Shown here piece after piece: positions 1-10,730 of a stretch of DNA of 64,000 nucleotides. Position 1 is the stretch's first letter. Each line of letters opens with the position of its first letter. The position numbers and the translations under genes are program-made. The stretch covers positions 25,236,152-25,300,151 of the forward strand of contig NC_133536.1 in the NCBI RefSeq assembly GCF_048544455.1, given 5' to 3'. The stretch comes from Silene latifolia (Eukaryota > Streptophyta > Magnoliopsida > Caryophyllales > Caryophyllaceae). The notes under the pieces were generated by a model, which had not been told where the DNA came from, searched no databases, and worked only from the letters and a program-made list of their open reading frames with translations.

Positions 1-491
1 GAGATGATAAAGCGGCGATGAGAAAGAGAGAAAGAGACGATGAGAAAGTGTATGTTTAATTGTGTTTGTGTTTGTCTGTGTTTGTGTTTGTGTCTGTGTT
101 AAGGTTTGTGTTTTGTGGTTGTAGCTGATCTGTGTTTGTGTGGTTTATAATATGGAAAGTATTGACAACGGTTGTTAACAAAAACCGTTGTTAAAACGTT
201 TTAACAACGGTTGTAAAACAAAAACCGTTGTTAAAAAGGTTTTAACAACGGGTTTAAAAAATAACCGTTGTGATTACTTTTCACTAACTTTGCGCCAATT
301 TTGCGCCAATTTATTAACAACGGTTGGGCATGTTTGACCCGTTGTTAAAACTTATAACAACGGTTATATAACCATAACCGTTGTAATTAATTTTAGTAAA
401 ATTCGCGTCATACGTTCTACAACGTCTATGGTGATTTTCGTGAATAAGCGTTGTTAAAGAAGCGTTGTAGTTGCCTGGATTTGTAGTAGTG
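1..491 (-). mobile_element. CACTA (En/Spm) transposon terminus, partial
   Basis: The minus strand starts at 491 with CACTACTACAAATCC, a CACTA-type terminal inverted repeat. Inward of it are many subterminal repeats built on AACAACGGTT/AACCGTTGTT in both orientations (about 165-440). Dense subterminal repeats next to a CACTA end are the hallmark of En/Spm elements, where they bind the transposase. The rest of the element lies left of the window, so its second end, TSD and coding part cannot be seen. A G/T-rich low-complexity stretch (about 50-150) lies inside it. Confidence 0.75.
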
Positions 492-648
492 AACTCTTAT
501 TTTAGCTTCGTTCAGTTCAGCTCAACTCCATTTTGTTAAGTTCAATTCAAATAAGCTCTTACCAACCGAAAAAAATAGAGTCTAAATGTTTAATTAATCA
601 CTAGTTATCCTATCTTAGTTTCCGCTAATCCTCAAACCCTACATTATA

Positions 649-1152
649 CTCCTTCCAATCCAGATAAATGGTAACACTTACTTAAAATGGACGATCCACA
701 CAAATGGTAACATACTTTATTTGACAAAAAATAAGACTAACTTAACCTTGTTTTCAATACCTATTTACAAATTTGTCATTCTATGGCACACTCATCCACC
801 ACCCATTTAACTCGCCTAAACCTAATTAAAACCCAATACATTGTTCACAAATTCTTGTTTGTGACGGCACATATCCGTCACTCTTGAGTGACGGATACCA
901 TTTTACCTCACAAAGTACCCACTTTTTCTCTCTCTGCAACACTATTCATGTGGTCCCCTTTCTCCACTAACCCATTTTGTTACCATTTTAACTCACAAAA
1001 TATCCGCCACAAATGGTAACCCGTCACAAGGGAGACCAATTGTACATTGTTCTTGTGGTCTCATACAAAGTTTCCAACCTTATCCCTCACTTTTCCACTT
1101 TTATTTAAATAGCTCATTTTCCTTATGTTACCATTTATTCGAATCAGAGGAA
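649..1152. mobile_element. Old Stowaway-like MITE hosting a nested MITE
   Basis: A degenerate inverted repeat (TACTCCTTCC...ATAAATGGTAACA at the left, its complement near 1120-1152 at the right) resembles Stowaway (Tc1/mariner) ends. The pair is split by the Mutator-type MITE at 846-1042. The right end is eroded, so its exact limit is uncertain. Confidence 0.45.
846..1042 (+). mobile_element. Mutator-type MITE, family 1, copy 1 (197 bp)
   Basis: The element is 197 bp and flanked by a perfect 9-bp direct repeat TACATTGTT (837-845 and 1043-1051). Its ends are CACAAATTCTTG and, reversed, CAATTGGTCTCCCTTG, each followed by GTGACGG. A copy of exactly the same length lies inverted at 27401-27597. 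A 9-bp TSD points to the Mutator superfamily. It has no coding capacity. Confidence 0.75.
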
Positions 1153-1410
1153 ATATTAGTTGAGCATGGTTCCAACTTGAATCCAAGTTATGATCCAATA
1201 ATAATTGAGACAACACAATAGCTAGACTGTTCCAAAATCACGGCTTATTATTTCTGATTAAATCAGGTCAACTTTTTATGACTTGATGAATGAATGACTA
1301 GCCAATGAACAAAGTTTCATAAAGAGAGCAAATTGCCCTAATATAGTACATCTACCACACTTGCACTGTTTTTTTCTCAACAAAAATACTTGTGTTTGTT
1401 GTGGTACAAG

Positions 1411-1782
1411 CTAGGTAGCACCAAAACGGACACGAACACGACACGGACACGTGATACGGCATCCCATGAAATTTAGGACACGGGACACGCTATTTAAATT
1501 TAATAAAAAAACATATTTTATGGTTATAAATAATGTATGATTTTATTTTTGTATGTATTTGATACTAAATTTAGGTAATTGAAGGTAAAATTTGACCTTT
1601 AACTATAACTATTTCTCATTTCCCACTCAAACCAATCTTCTAATCAATCTCTTTTGACAATTTATTCCTCGTCTAAACTATAACATATTTAGGCGTGTGT
1701 CCAACGAGTGTCGGGTGTCCGGGTGTTCGACACGGTGTCAGACACGAGATGACTAGTTAGGAGGAGTGTCCGTGCTACCTAG
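1411..1782. mobile_element. hAT-type non-autonomous element (372 bp)
   Basis: The 11-bp terminal inverted repeat CTAGGTAGCAC is perfect at both ends. The 8-bp flanks GGTACAAG (1403-1410) and GGTAGAAG (1783-1790) match at seven positions, as expected for an ageing hAT target duplication. The subterminal sequence is rich in GGACACG-like repeats (about 1425-1500 and 1690-1775). No ORF is present. Confidence 0.7.
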
Positions 1783-2448
1783 GGTAGAAGAAACACTGAA
1801 ATCTATGGTATTTGTCAAACACAAATTCGAAAATATTTACGGGTCAAATAATATATTATTTGTGTAGATAAGATAAAAGCAGAACGCTTAAATATTACTC
1901 CTTCCATTTAATTTTTATACATGCAAGTGATATGCTATTTGATTCGTTTTAACTAAAGACGGATATATATCCGTATTAAGAAAGACTAATTTTTTTATCA
2001 AATTTCGAGGTGTTTTTTTTTCTCTTTTTAGTAATTATAAAAGTGATGATTCAGGAAAAGGGACTTTGTTTGTCGTATAATTCAGATGTGATTTACACTG
2101 TTCCTTGGATATGCCATACAATTCATAGCATTTATGGAACGCGTGTCTGTCCTTATATATTTTCCATTGATTTTTGTAATGTGAGCATATGGCTACAAAT
2201 TTAGTAAGGACATAAGTGTGGGGACTTTTTCTACTCTATCCAATTGTATATGTCCTTTAAACTACGTTTACATATTTTGGACCAATAACTTATTTTATCC
2301 GTTTTACTTTCACTGTCCTCTATTCCGAATTGGATCATTCCAAATTGACGGGTTATTGTGACTGTGTGAACTTTATTCATGCGGTTATGCACTCTTTGAG
2401 GTCGGGTATGAATCTATTTTCTGAAAGATCGTGGTTTTCGTGCTTTGT
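1783..2448. other. AT-rich intergenic DNA, nothing recognised
   Basis: Short open frames occur (for example 2010-2204 and 2330-2536), but none shows a known motif or splice context. No transposon end was found here. Confidence 0.5.
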
Positions 2449-2740
2449 AGGTCTCCGAGATCCTTTTGATGCGCTCGTCTCCTCTTCAGAGGAGCTTGTT
2501 TATTATTCGATTTCTGCTCGTCTACTTCATAAATGATTTTAGGAGAAATGATAAAATGTCATATCATGTTTGACTATTTGATGTAAGGAGTTGTAGGTCT
2601 CCAAGATCCTTTTGATGCGCTCGTCTCCTCTTCAGAGGAGCTTGTTTATTATTCGATTTCTGCTCGTCTACTTCATAAATGATTTTAGGAGAAATGATAA
2701 AATGTCATCTTTGAATAACTTTGATGTAAGGAGTTATAAT
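2449..2740. repeat. Direct tandem duplication, unit 146 bp, two copies
   Basis: AGGTCTCC(G/A)AGATCC starts at 2449 and again at 2595. The units stay nearly identical through TGCTCGTCTACTTCATAAATG and diverge after AAAATGTCAT. Each unit contains the small palindrome CTCCTCTTCAGAGGAG. High identity between the copies suggests a recent event. Confidence 0.8.
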
Positions 2741-2942
2741 TAAATACAAAGGGTAATTTTGAAGGTTCACTCAATTTCTTTACTAGATTTTAAAAGCGAG
2801 TAATTAATTTGGAATAGATTTAAAGGGTATGAGATAGTAAAAATTAATGAGGTGGGTATTATTTAACATAATATTCGTCGTATCATATTTGACTATTTGA
2901 GTAACTCTCACATCTATTGTGATCAATAGGTGATATAATATA

Positions 2943-4929
2943 CTCCCTCCTATTCACTCATTTCTTCCCCTTCCATTTTGCAGAAGAAATAAGAAAATGA
3001 TTTTGGACCACACAAAATAATTTACCCCACATACAATCTTATATATTAAAACAACAACCACAGAGCTGATGTGTCAGCCTGTGGTTGAAAGTACATTATT
3101 TTATTTTTCTTAAGTAGGTACCCCACCCTATTCCCCACTTTGTATTTCATCTTTTATATAGAGATTAGTATTTTGTGCTTTTTTATACGATTATGCGGAT
3201 ATGTGACTGTTGAGAATTTACCGGTTAATTAACCTGAATAAAATAGTTATTAAAAATCTAAATGGGGTATTATTTACTTAATTATCATAAGTACAAATTA
3301 AAAAAAATCAACAACTAAAAAATACAACAAAAATTTAATACAATATATATATATATATATATATATATTAAACTAAAGAAAAATAACACAAATACACAAT
3401 AATCTTATTAAAAATTCTTAATTTAAATTTGACAATAATGAATTATTCAGTATACTGTTTACAATAAATCATAATCTCAAATGTCAATTTAAACAAAAAA
3501 TTAAATAAACTTTTAGAAATTTATAATTACAGATATAAGAATTGATTATAAATAAGGTTTAGTTACTTACTTACTTGTCATTACTTATATTAATTATTAA
3601 TAAAATTTTCAAATAACCAAATTAATATACTTCGTAGTAAATACACAATTAACAAAACTAATAAACAGTTCATGACATACCCATTTATTGACTAAAGATG
3701 GATTATTTACTTTCTTTTTTCAATAGGCATATAGACCACCAAAAGGCAAAAACGAGTAGACGAAAGATTGGATCCAAACTAAAAACAAGAAAAAAAATTA
3801 TATTCTAAAAACCCTTAAAACAAATAATATTAACCCATAAAACAAAAAATCTTGACACAACTATATAGCTCTTTCATTTTTTGCATGTGCTTGATTGTTG
3901 TACAACAAACTTTCTTATAACAAAGAAAAACGAATGAGGTAGATTTCAAGATTATAAAAAGCGAAAGGTAGGACGATGCATATGATCATTATTAATTTTA
4001 TCACGTAAAGTTGGTAAATGAGAGTGAGAGGGTGAGGACTGAGGTAGAGAGTAGAGAGTTGAGACGGTGAGATTATGAGTGTTTTTTACCTTATTTATAT
4101 GTACGGTTAAATATAAGGGCCATCAACTTTAGGCCTAACCTTTGATTGTTAATGGTCCATTGTTTAAATAATGTATTGTGTTCACTTATAGGTATCTCGG
4201 CCTATTAAACGAGTCGGGTCAAAATATAGGCTGAGTCGAATACGAATCGGGTCATGCGGGTTACGGGTTAGTTTAAGGCCAGAATATGGGTCAAATAATA
4301 GTGTGCACCGTCTTTTTCCTACTATTTTTTAAAACAAAAAAAAATTATTTCAAAAATTAAAACATATTTAACCTTAATACATAAATATTAATATTTTAAT
4401 AAAATTCTTGATTTATCTTTGACCTAACGGCTCGACCCTATTCAGGTCAGATTTCGACTTAAATTAACAGGTTATTTCGGATTTGGGTCGCGGGTCGAGG
4501 TTTTTCGGGTCTCGACCCTGGGAAAAAATGAATCGACCAAGGCCGAGTCAGAATTTGACAGGTCTATCCAGTTAATTAACCTTAATTTAGTTATTAAAAT
4601 GTACTCTCCGTTCCCGAATTCCCGTCATTTGTTTACCTTTGGTTTGACACAGAGACAAAGAAAAAAGGATGAGATCATTATTAGATGACAAGTGAATGAT
4701 AATGAGTTTAAAGATCAAATGGCCCATCAAAAATATCCTCAATATATAATCATGTTTTTTTATAAATTTTTTTGTAGTAATCATCTTTAAATTACATACC
4801 CGTGCAATTTGCACGGGTTTAAAACTAGTTAATTTTAAACCACACAAAACCTTCCCAAAAAGGAAATAGGGAAGAAAATCCGACTATCATGAAAACGAAA
4901 GAGGGAGAAAATAAGCGAATAAGAGGGAG
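2943..4929. mobile_element. Stowaway MITE split by a Helitron
   Basis: The left end CTCCCTCCTATTCACTCATTT is mirrored at the right end (minus strand CTCCCTCTTATTCGCTTATTT), and both are flanked by TA (2941-2942, 4930-4931). Removing the Helitron at 3037-4828 leaves about 195 bp, a normal Stowaway size. An (AT)n microsatellite at 3343-3368 lies in the Helitron part. Confidence 0.7.
3037..4828 (+). mobile_element. Non-autonomous Helitron (1.8 kb)
   Basis: It begins TCTTATATATTAAAAC and ends with the hairpin CCCGTGCAATTTGCACGGG, a short spacer, then CTAG. It sits between A (3036) and T (4829), the AT target Helitrons use, with no target duplication. The interior is AT-rich and has no Rep/helicase ORF. 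A stretch of GGGTC/CGGGT-rich sequence (about 4195-4560) is repeat-like and could be an older insertion. Confidence 0.75.
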
Positions 4930-5105
4930 TACAAATTATGTTTTTAGCCAACGATTTATACTAATTAATTAGTGACAAAATGATCTATACTAATTTAGTT
5001 TATAGTAATTTTATCTAACACTTATTGGCTTAGAAATTGGAAAAAGGCATAGAGATTGGATAAGGATCACTAAGTGCTACGTGGCTGATTCAAGAGTAAA
5101 ACTTA

Positions 5106-5220
5106 CTACAATTTAAGTATATACGATAAGAGGGATTAAGGGAAAATAAGTTTACTAAATTTACAATTTAAGTATATATAGTAGGATATATATAAGAGGG
5201 AACATAAATTTACTAAATGC
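5106..5220. repeat. Imperfect tandem duplication, unit about 58 bp
   Basis: ACAATTTAAGTATATA ... AAGAGGGA ... TTTACTAAAT occurs twice in succession with small differences. The surrounding sequence (4930-5522) is AT-rich, and I see no gene in it. Confidence 0.6.
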
Positions 5221-5522
5221 GTAATTGCGTATTGAAGTTTAATCCAACTTAATATGCAAATGATAAAAAGTGAATGCCATATTGCCACGACAAGAAATTT
5301 GGCTATTAGATGAAATGTAGATAGAATTGAGTGAGAGTCTATACATGATGACCTATTAATCTGTCGATTTTTAAGTCCATTATAGAAAGCTTTGATTTTA
5401 GTGGTTTTGCCAAACATGTATGGAGTAATAGATAATGACTCTATTCCCATAATTAGTTTCACCTTTATTTAAAATTCCTTTAGTAATATGTTTATCTCTA
5501 ACATATAAACCACTTGAATGTG

Positions 5523-5708
5523 GACTAAGGATCCTCTGTTTTATATAATGTCATATCTTCTGTTTTATGCTATTCTCACCTTGACACATCAACATAAGAA
5601 GTAAATAAATATACTTTAGCAAATATATGTTTTTATGTGCATGTGTCAAAAGGAGAGAGCATGAGACATGAGACGGGACACATAAATGGAATAGAGGATC
5701 CTTATTGA
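5523..5708. mobile_element. Mutator-type MITE (186 bp)
   Basis: The 9-bp direct repeat TTGAATGTG flanks it on both sides (5514-5522, 5709-5717). The ends share TAAGGATCCTCT as an inverted repeat, slightly inward of each border. Size and 9-bp TSD fit a Mutator-derived MITE. Confidence 0.65.
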
Positions 5709-5717
5709 TTGAATGTG

Positions 5718-6830
5718 AGTGAGGATCCTTTGTATCTAACGTTCATGAAATACTTTGTGTTTTATATAGACTTAAAATTTTATTTGACTTACAATAAGAT
5801 TTATTAATCTTACGATATCACGACAAAGGAAGTGCGTTTCTTTTAGGTAATACGAGTTTTATAAGATTGAGTTAAGTCATTTCTGTGTTTACGTATTTCA
5901 GTTTAATCAGGACAAGCCATTTTTGGTACCGAACTACGAGTCAGAATATTTGGTGGTGTGGTTACATGTTAGATCATTCAAGTTTGACTCGAATAATTAT
6001 AATCATGTTTATTGACTTCTATATGTAGGTCCTAGACCCAGGCCTTAGATCGAGTCATTTCGTTACATTGATGAGCTTATGTGTGTAACTTAGAGCAAGC
6101 CTTAGATCGAGTCATTTTGAAGCCGGTATGGTTTCACCGTGCATAAAGTAGGTTTGACTTAAAATCTAGTCACCAAAGTTTGAGCCAACCGTGTTAGCAT
6201 TAATTTGAATTTAGGTTCATTTTGGGGTATTTGTACTATGCGTCTCATTAGGATTGTCGCCCAGTATCATGAACTTAAATCCGGTTATATAGATGGTCAA
6301 TGTTGACCCATTTTATATTTTGTTTCATTATAAAGTTTTGTTCTTTAACTTGTTTAGTCATTTAGTTTGTTTTCATCTCGACAATATCATTCATTCACAC
6401 TCATATTCTTATAGCAGTGTCTGGTTAAAGTTTATGGACTGAATTAAAATGAATTCAATCAATTATAATATTTGCTTGTAGCTTTTAGAATGAAACCACA
6501 CTATTAGAATCCATTCCAACGTTTTTAACCAAACGACTCCTTACCGTTCTACCGTCCTACACAATGACAAGTTGACAACCTTGGGCTAAAAGAGTAAAAG
6601 CGAGTAAAAGCCCAATTAAACTTGGGCTGATGGCCTCAAAATCAGGTAAAAACTGAGTATGGCCCAAGACTATCATTGAAGCACACAAGCTACATTTCTT
6701 TACTGCAAAAATTACCAACAATCAATTGAACAAAAAAAAAAGTTTACATCTTACCATTTTCCAAGATTTGCAAAAACCTCACTCAAACTGTCAAAACACA
6801 ACACAAATTGCATCAAAAACTTGAATAAAA
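5718..6830. other. Intergenic region upstream of PLMT
   Basis: AT-rich sequence without a recognised transposon end or ORF. It must hold the PLMT promoter and 5' leader, but I see no element I would defend as a specific regulatory site. Confidence 0.4.
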
Positions 6831-9800
6831 ATGGGAATATTAGCAGGTTTAGGAGTAATAGTGCCATTTCCATTTTACTATTACCTATGGAATAACCCAC
6901 AAAAATGGGTTGATCTTTGTGGTAAAGGAAATGACCCTTCTAAATTCATGGCTTTTGTCTCCCATTTTCTTAAACTTATTCAATTTATTTCTCTTTTCTC
7001 TGTTTCTTCTTTTTCTTGGCCTCCTCCTTTCTACTTTTGGCCCCTTTTTATTCTTGGCCAATTCCTCAACTTCAGGTTTGATATTGTTTTATTTATTTAA
7101 TTCTTTTAATTATAGTTGTTGTTATTGTTTGTGGAATTTCATGATTGCCCATGTTTTTTTTTGTTGTGGGTCTTGTTAGTTAGAGTGGCGGAGCTAGGAT
7201 TTACCGTTAGGAGGAATGTCTAATGACACAAGGCTAGGCACACCACATTAACTAAATATATTAAATTTTCAATTGTTTAGGGGGCGACCGGCCTCTGCTA
7301 GCCTTCCTTGATCCACCACTAGGTTTCAAATGATACTAAGTGCAATGTGATGCTCAAATATGATTTCTTAAAGTATCAAGTGGGCTCAGGAGCAAGTGCA
7401 ATGAACTCGAATAGACGAATGGCAGATAACCCGGAACAATGCCTCCAAAGTGAGCTAATGGAATAGAAAATAAAGTAGAATATGTTTTAATTTGTTTCAT
7501 TGGTAGAACACTTTATTAGGCTAATAGAAGTAACACTGAAAAGAGCTGAGATTATAGTGGAAGAAGGTATATACCGATATTCTGGTATTATTTTTATGAA
7601 GGGAGAGGGAGATGGTGTCATAAAACATATGTCATGTACTCATGTAGTGCTTATCTACTTGATGAAGATGTTTGGCGATGGTCGATGAATTGATGGACTA
7701 TGTAAGCTTAAGAAACTGGAAATGGATAGTGATGTATACTTAACAATTGGCATTTTGCAGTGTCATTTGTTGGGTACTTTGGAGTTGGTTTTGTATTATA
7801 AAAATGCTGTTGGTTGTGTTTGTGTCACTGCAAATATAATATAGCTTGCTTTCACTGATGAGTGAAGAAGTGGAAATCATTTTTGTGTTTTCATTCTGCT
7901 TTTTAGACAAAGTTTGCAGATTTTTAATGTTGGCGAAATCTAATCTTGTTTTATTGCATCATCATACCTACGTATTACTCCATATAGTAATTGTTCATAG
8001 AAGGTAATTGGATTGAGCTTTAAGCTGAGTTGGACCGTGGTGGCCGGTAGATGCTCATGTCTTCATCATGTTATAGAACATGGATTTAGGATTAAGAAAT
8101 GGCGACTAGTGCATAATATTTGCAGAATTGCAGGAATCCTAAGGATGAGTAAAATGCTTCAGTTTAGCAGATATATCCGAGCATAATTAGAAATCATCCT
8201 AGATTTTGGAGTTTCGAGGCTTTTTTAATTTATCTTCTGTATACTTTAGTTATAAGGGAAAACAGTTGTTGGTACCCGTATAACACTTTTTGATACATCT
8301 TTGCATCAATTAGATGATCGTTGTTCAATGCTTTAGATTTGAATAGCATTGACATCCCAACTTTGGTCCTTACTGTAGTTTTTTCATCCAGTTAGGCAAT
8401 CCTTGTGTTGATGGTATCTTAATTAAATGGAGAGCGACATGGCGTAGTAGTGGTTTGTCGCCAAATAAGTGCACGCATCCATATTTATAGAGGTGGCATG
8501 CAGACTTTAGAGATTTTCTACTACTGAAGTTTGAGAATATTGTGGAAGCAATAATTGAACAACTTTGGAAAATTGAGGATGCCTGTGTTGGAATGACCAT
8601 ATTAAGGAAATTGCGTCGAGAGTTGATTGAATTACTGCTACTTTACAATATGTGTATAAATAAGTGCAACCGGCTTAGTGATCCATTTTGCTTTATTCCA
8701 TCATAATCCAGAACAAAAAAAAAATTAGTCTTTGGCTCCATTAATAACAGAAACAGTCTATAGCTCCGTTATCAATAGGTTGAGTCTTATGTCAAATATT
8801 CTTCAGGAATTCTGCTGTACCTGTCTTTGATCTTTTGAGAGGATATAGTAGCTATCGGACTTCAGTCCTCCATCATTGATTGATTCATCACTTTCATTTT
8901 TATTTATTTAATTGTTTACTGAAAGAAAACTTTTGCTTGCTTTTATGATTAGTGATTTCGGATTAATGACAACTCTTGTTTTGTTTAATTTAGATGCTTT
9001 TGTATTTCAGTTACATGTTGTTCCCTGCAAATAAGATACTTGTGTCGATTACAAATGTGCAACCACTAAATGAACTTTCAAATTACAACTGTTTTGATCT
9101 TCCATTTGCATTTGAACTTATGTGTTGAGCTCGGAAAAGAGGCTCTTAATTTTGGTCTGCCTTCTACTTTTTAAGATCGTGATTCTCCATTTGCATTTAA
9201 GATCGTGATTCTCCATTCATTTAGAAGGTCTTAAACTCCAGAAGTCTTTTTTAAGTCTTAACCAATTTACAAGAATAGTTGACTACGTCTTTTGCCTCCA
9301 TATAGGAATGATATGCTTTAATGGTTTGAGGGCCTGGTTTTTCTGTTCTATTTGATCTTTTCACTTGTATTTGGTTTCTCTTATCGACGCTGCTAATCAG
9401 CTCCTTAGGGGTTTGCATCCAGCATTAATTATTAAAAAAAAAAAAAAACAGTATATAAAGATCATTTTTCTGTCTGTATGCATGCAATGTAGTTTTCAAC
9501 CTGCTACTGACAAAATGGAGGATAAAAGACAATTGTCACACACTGAATTTTATTTAACTGAATCTGTTTATTTTTTTCATTTCGTCTAAGGTCAACAAAT
9601 ATGTTTACTCCCCTTTTGTTTTTCACTTTTTCTTTTCTATATGTTCGCATTTTGAGGTATGCGTTCACCCATAGACGGTTCTAAAGGATGATTCATGTCA
9701 GCCGACCTCAAATCATTTTGGATTAAAGCTCTGATGTTGTTGTTGTTGTTGTTGTTGGTGTCTAAGGTCAACAAATGATGTTTTTGATCACAGGGTGTAT

Positions 9801-10043
9801 CAGTTGCTTGGTGAATCTGGCACTTACTACGGTGTACGTTTCGGAAAGAGCATTCCCTGGGTGACAGAATTTCCATTTGGATATGTCAAAGATCCTCAGT
9901 ATGTTGGAAGCATCATGAGTCTCCTGGCTTGTCTTTCGTGGGTGCCTTTCCAGTATATTCTTCTTTGGTGTCTCGGCTATTTCTTCATGATACATGTCGA
10001 ATCAAACGAAGATCCTTCGACTCGTGCCAAACCTCTCAGCTGA
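6831..10043 (+). CDS. PLMT: Phospholipid N-methyltransferase (phosphatidyl-N-methylethanolamine N-methyltransferase)
   Basis: Two exons, 6831-7075 and 9794-10043, encode 164 aa, the length I recall for the Arabidopsis protein. The donor is AG|GTTTGA and the acceptor CACAG|GGTG; an Arg codon is split by the intron. Recognisable blocks are MGILAGLGVIVPFPFYY at the start, the WPPPFYFWPLF hydrophobic segment, and ESGTYYGVRFGK, FPFGYVKDPQYVGS and ACLSWVPFQY in exon 2. The family is an integral membrane enzyme of the endoplasmic reticulum. It uses S-adenosylmethionine for the last two methylations from phosphatidyl-monomethylethanolamine to phosphatidylcholine. Several hydrophobic helices are visible. 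The 2.7-kb intron carries a hAT-like MITE and a SINE. The end of the gene faces the cyclin gene. Assignment is by recall of the family sequence and is strong. Confidence 0.93.
7185..7322. mobile_element. hAT-like MITE remnant in the PLMT intron
   Basis: AGTGGCGGAGCTAGGA at the left and, reversed, AGTGGTGGATCAAGGA at the right form an imperfect terminal inverted repeat about 140 bp apart. The same CAGTGGCGGA-type end is seen at 12841-12942 and 25036-25723. No clear TSD remains, so it is probably old. Confidence 0.45.
9601..9759 (+). mobile_element. tRNA-derived SINE with (TTG)n tail in the PLMT intron
   Basis: A perfect 17-bp direct repeat, GTCTAAGGTCAACAAAT, flanks it (9584-9600 and 9760-9776). 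The 3' part has the plant SINE signature GACCTCAAATCATTTTGG and ends in eight TTG-like units. TTG tails are known from plant SINE families such as TS and Au. The element is about 159 bp, and the intact TSD means a recent insertion, close to the splice acceptor at 9793. Confidence 0.75.
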
Positions 10044-10730
10044 GCTTCCAAGCTAAGCAACGACAAGAAACAGTTTTTAGCACTTTGATTGATGCCTGTT
10101 GTCCAAGCGCCAAAGCTTTCATCATTGTTCATTTGTTCCTGTGCTAACTTTTTAGCACTTTGATTGATGCCTGTTGTTCATTTGTTCCTGTGCTAAATCT
10201 TTTCGCTTGTAGAATCAGAAAAATATAAGGCTGTTTCGTCTCTTTAAGATTTCATGATGTTGCTGTTCAGCTTTGAATATTTTTCTTTCTTTTTTGGGGG
10301 GTTGGGGTTTGTTGAGGCTTGATACAAGATTTCGGTCATTGAGGCAGCATGTGAGACAAAGACTCCTCTTGGATTCGTGTCCGGAGCAATGATGCTCGAT
10401 TTAGTTACATATATCCTTACCCAAATTCATATCACAACCGCACGCTATGCCCTGAATGACACTGGCTGACTGCATCTCTCTCCCTTCCGCCACCCCCGCA
10501 TCCCTATATTTTAGCATTCAGAATATTCTTCGACATGAACAGTGGTTACATATATTTTACTTGTCAGAAGGGTTCGTAAGGCTGTCGAAAAAAAAGAAAC
10601 ACAAAATGAAGCAGATGCTACTAAATCTCTATATATCAATCAAATACTTGAATGATGATACAATGTCAACTGAAACTACTATCTCCATTGAACTGAGAAT
10701 AATGTCAATGAAGTCTTGACTACTAGACTA
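10044..10730. other. Shared 3' flank of PLMT and the cyclin gene, with a 75-bp duplication
   Basis: The convergent genes leave about 690 bp between stop codons, which must hold both 3' UTRs. TTTTTAGCACTTTGATTGA occurs at 10074 and again at 10149, marking a tandem duplication just after the PLMT stop. No other gene is visible. Confidence 0.6.

Noticed and set aside
165-440. AACAACGG repeats as a simple satellite or CRISPR-like array
   Set aside because: The repeats are in both orientations, irregularly spaced, and end at a CACTA terminal inverted repeat, so they are subterminal repeats of a transposon. CRISPR arrays are not expected in a plant nuclear genome.
2330-2536. Small + strand frame of 68 codons
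   Set aside because: It ends inside the tandem duplication at 2449-2740 and shows no known motif or splice signal.
4195-4560. A hAT element inside the Helitron, from GGGTC/CGGGT-rich sequence and AGGTCTA near its right side
   Set aside because: The left end does not match the right end and no 8-bp target duplication was found.
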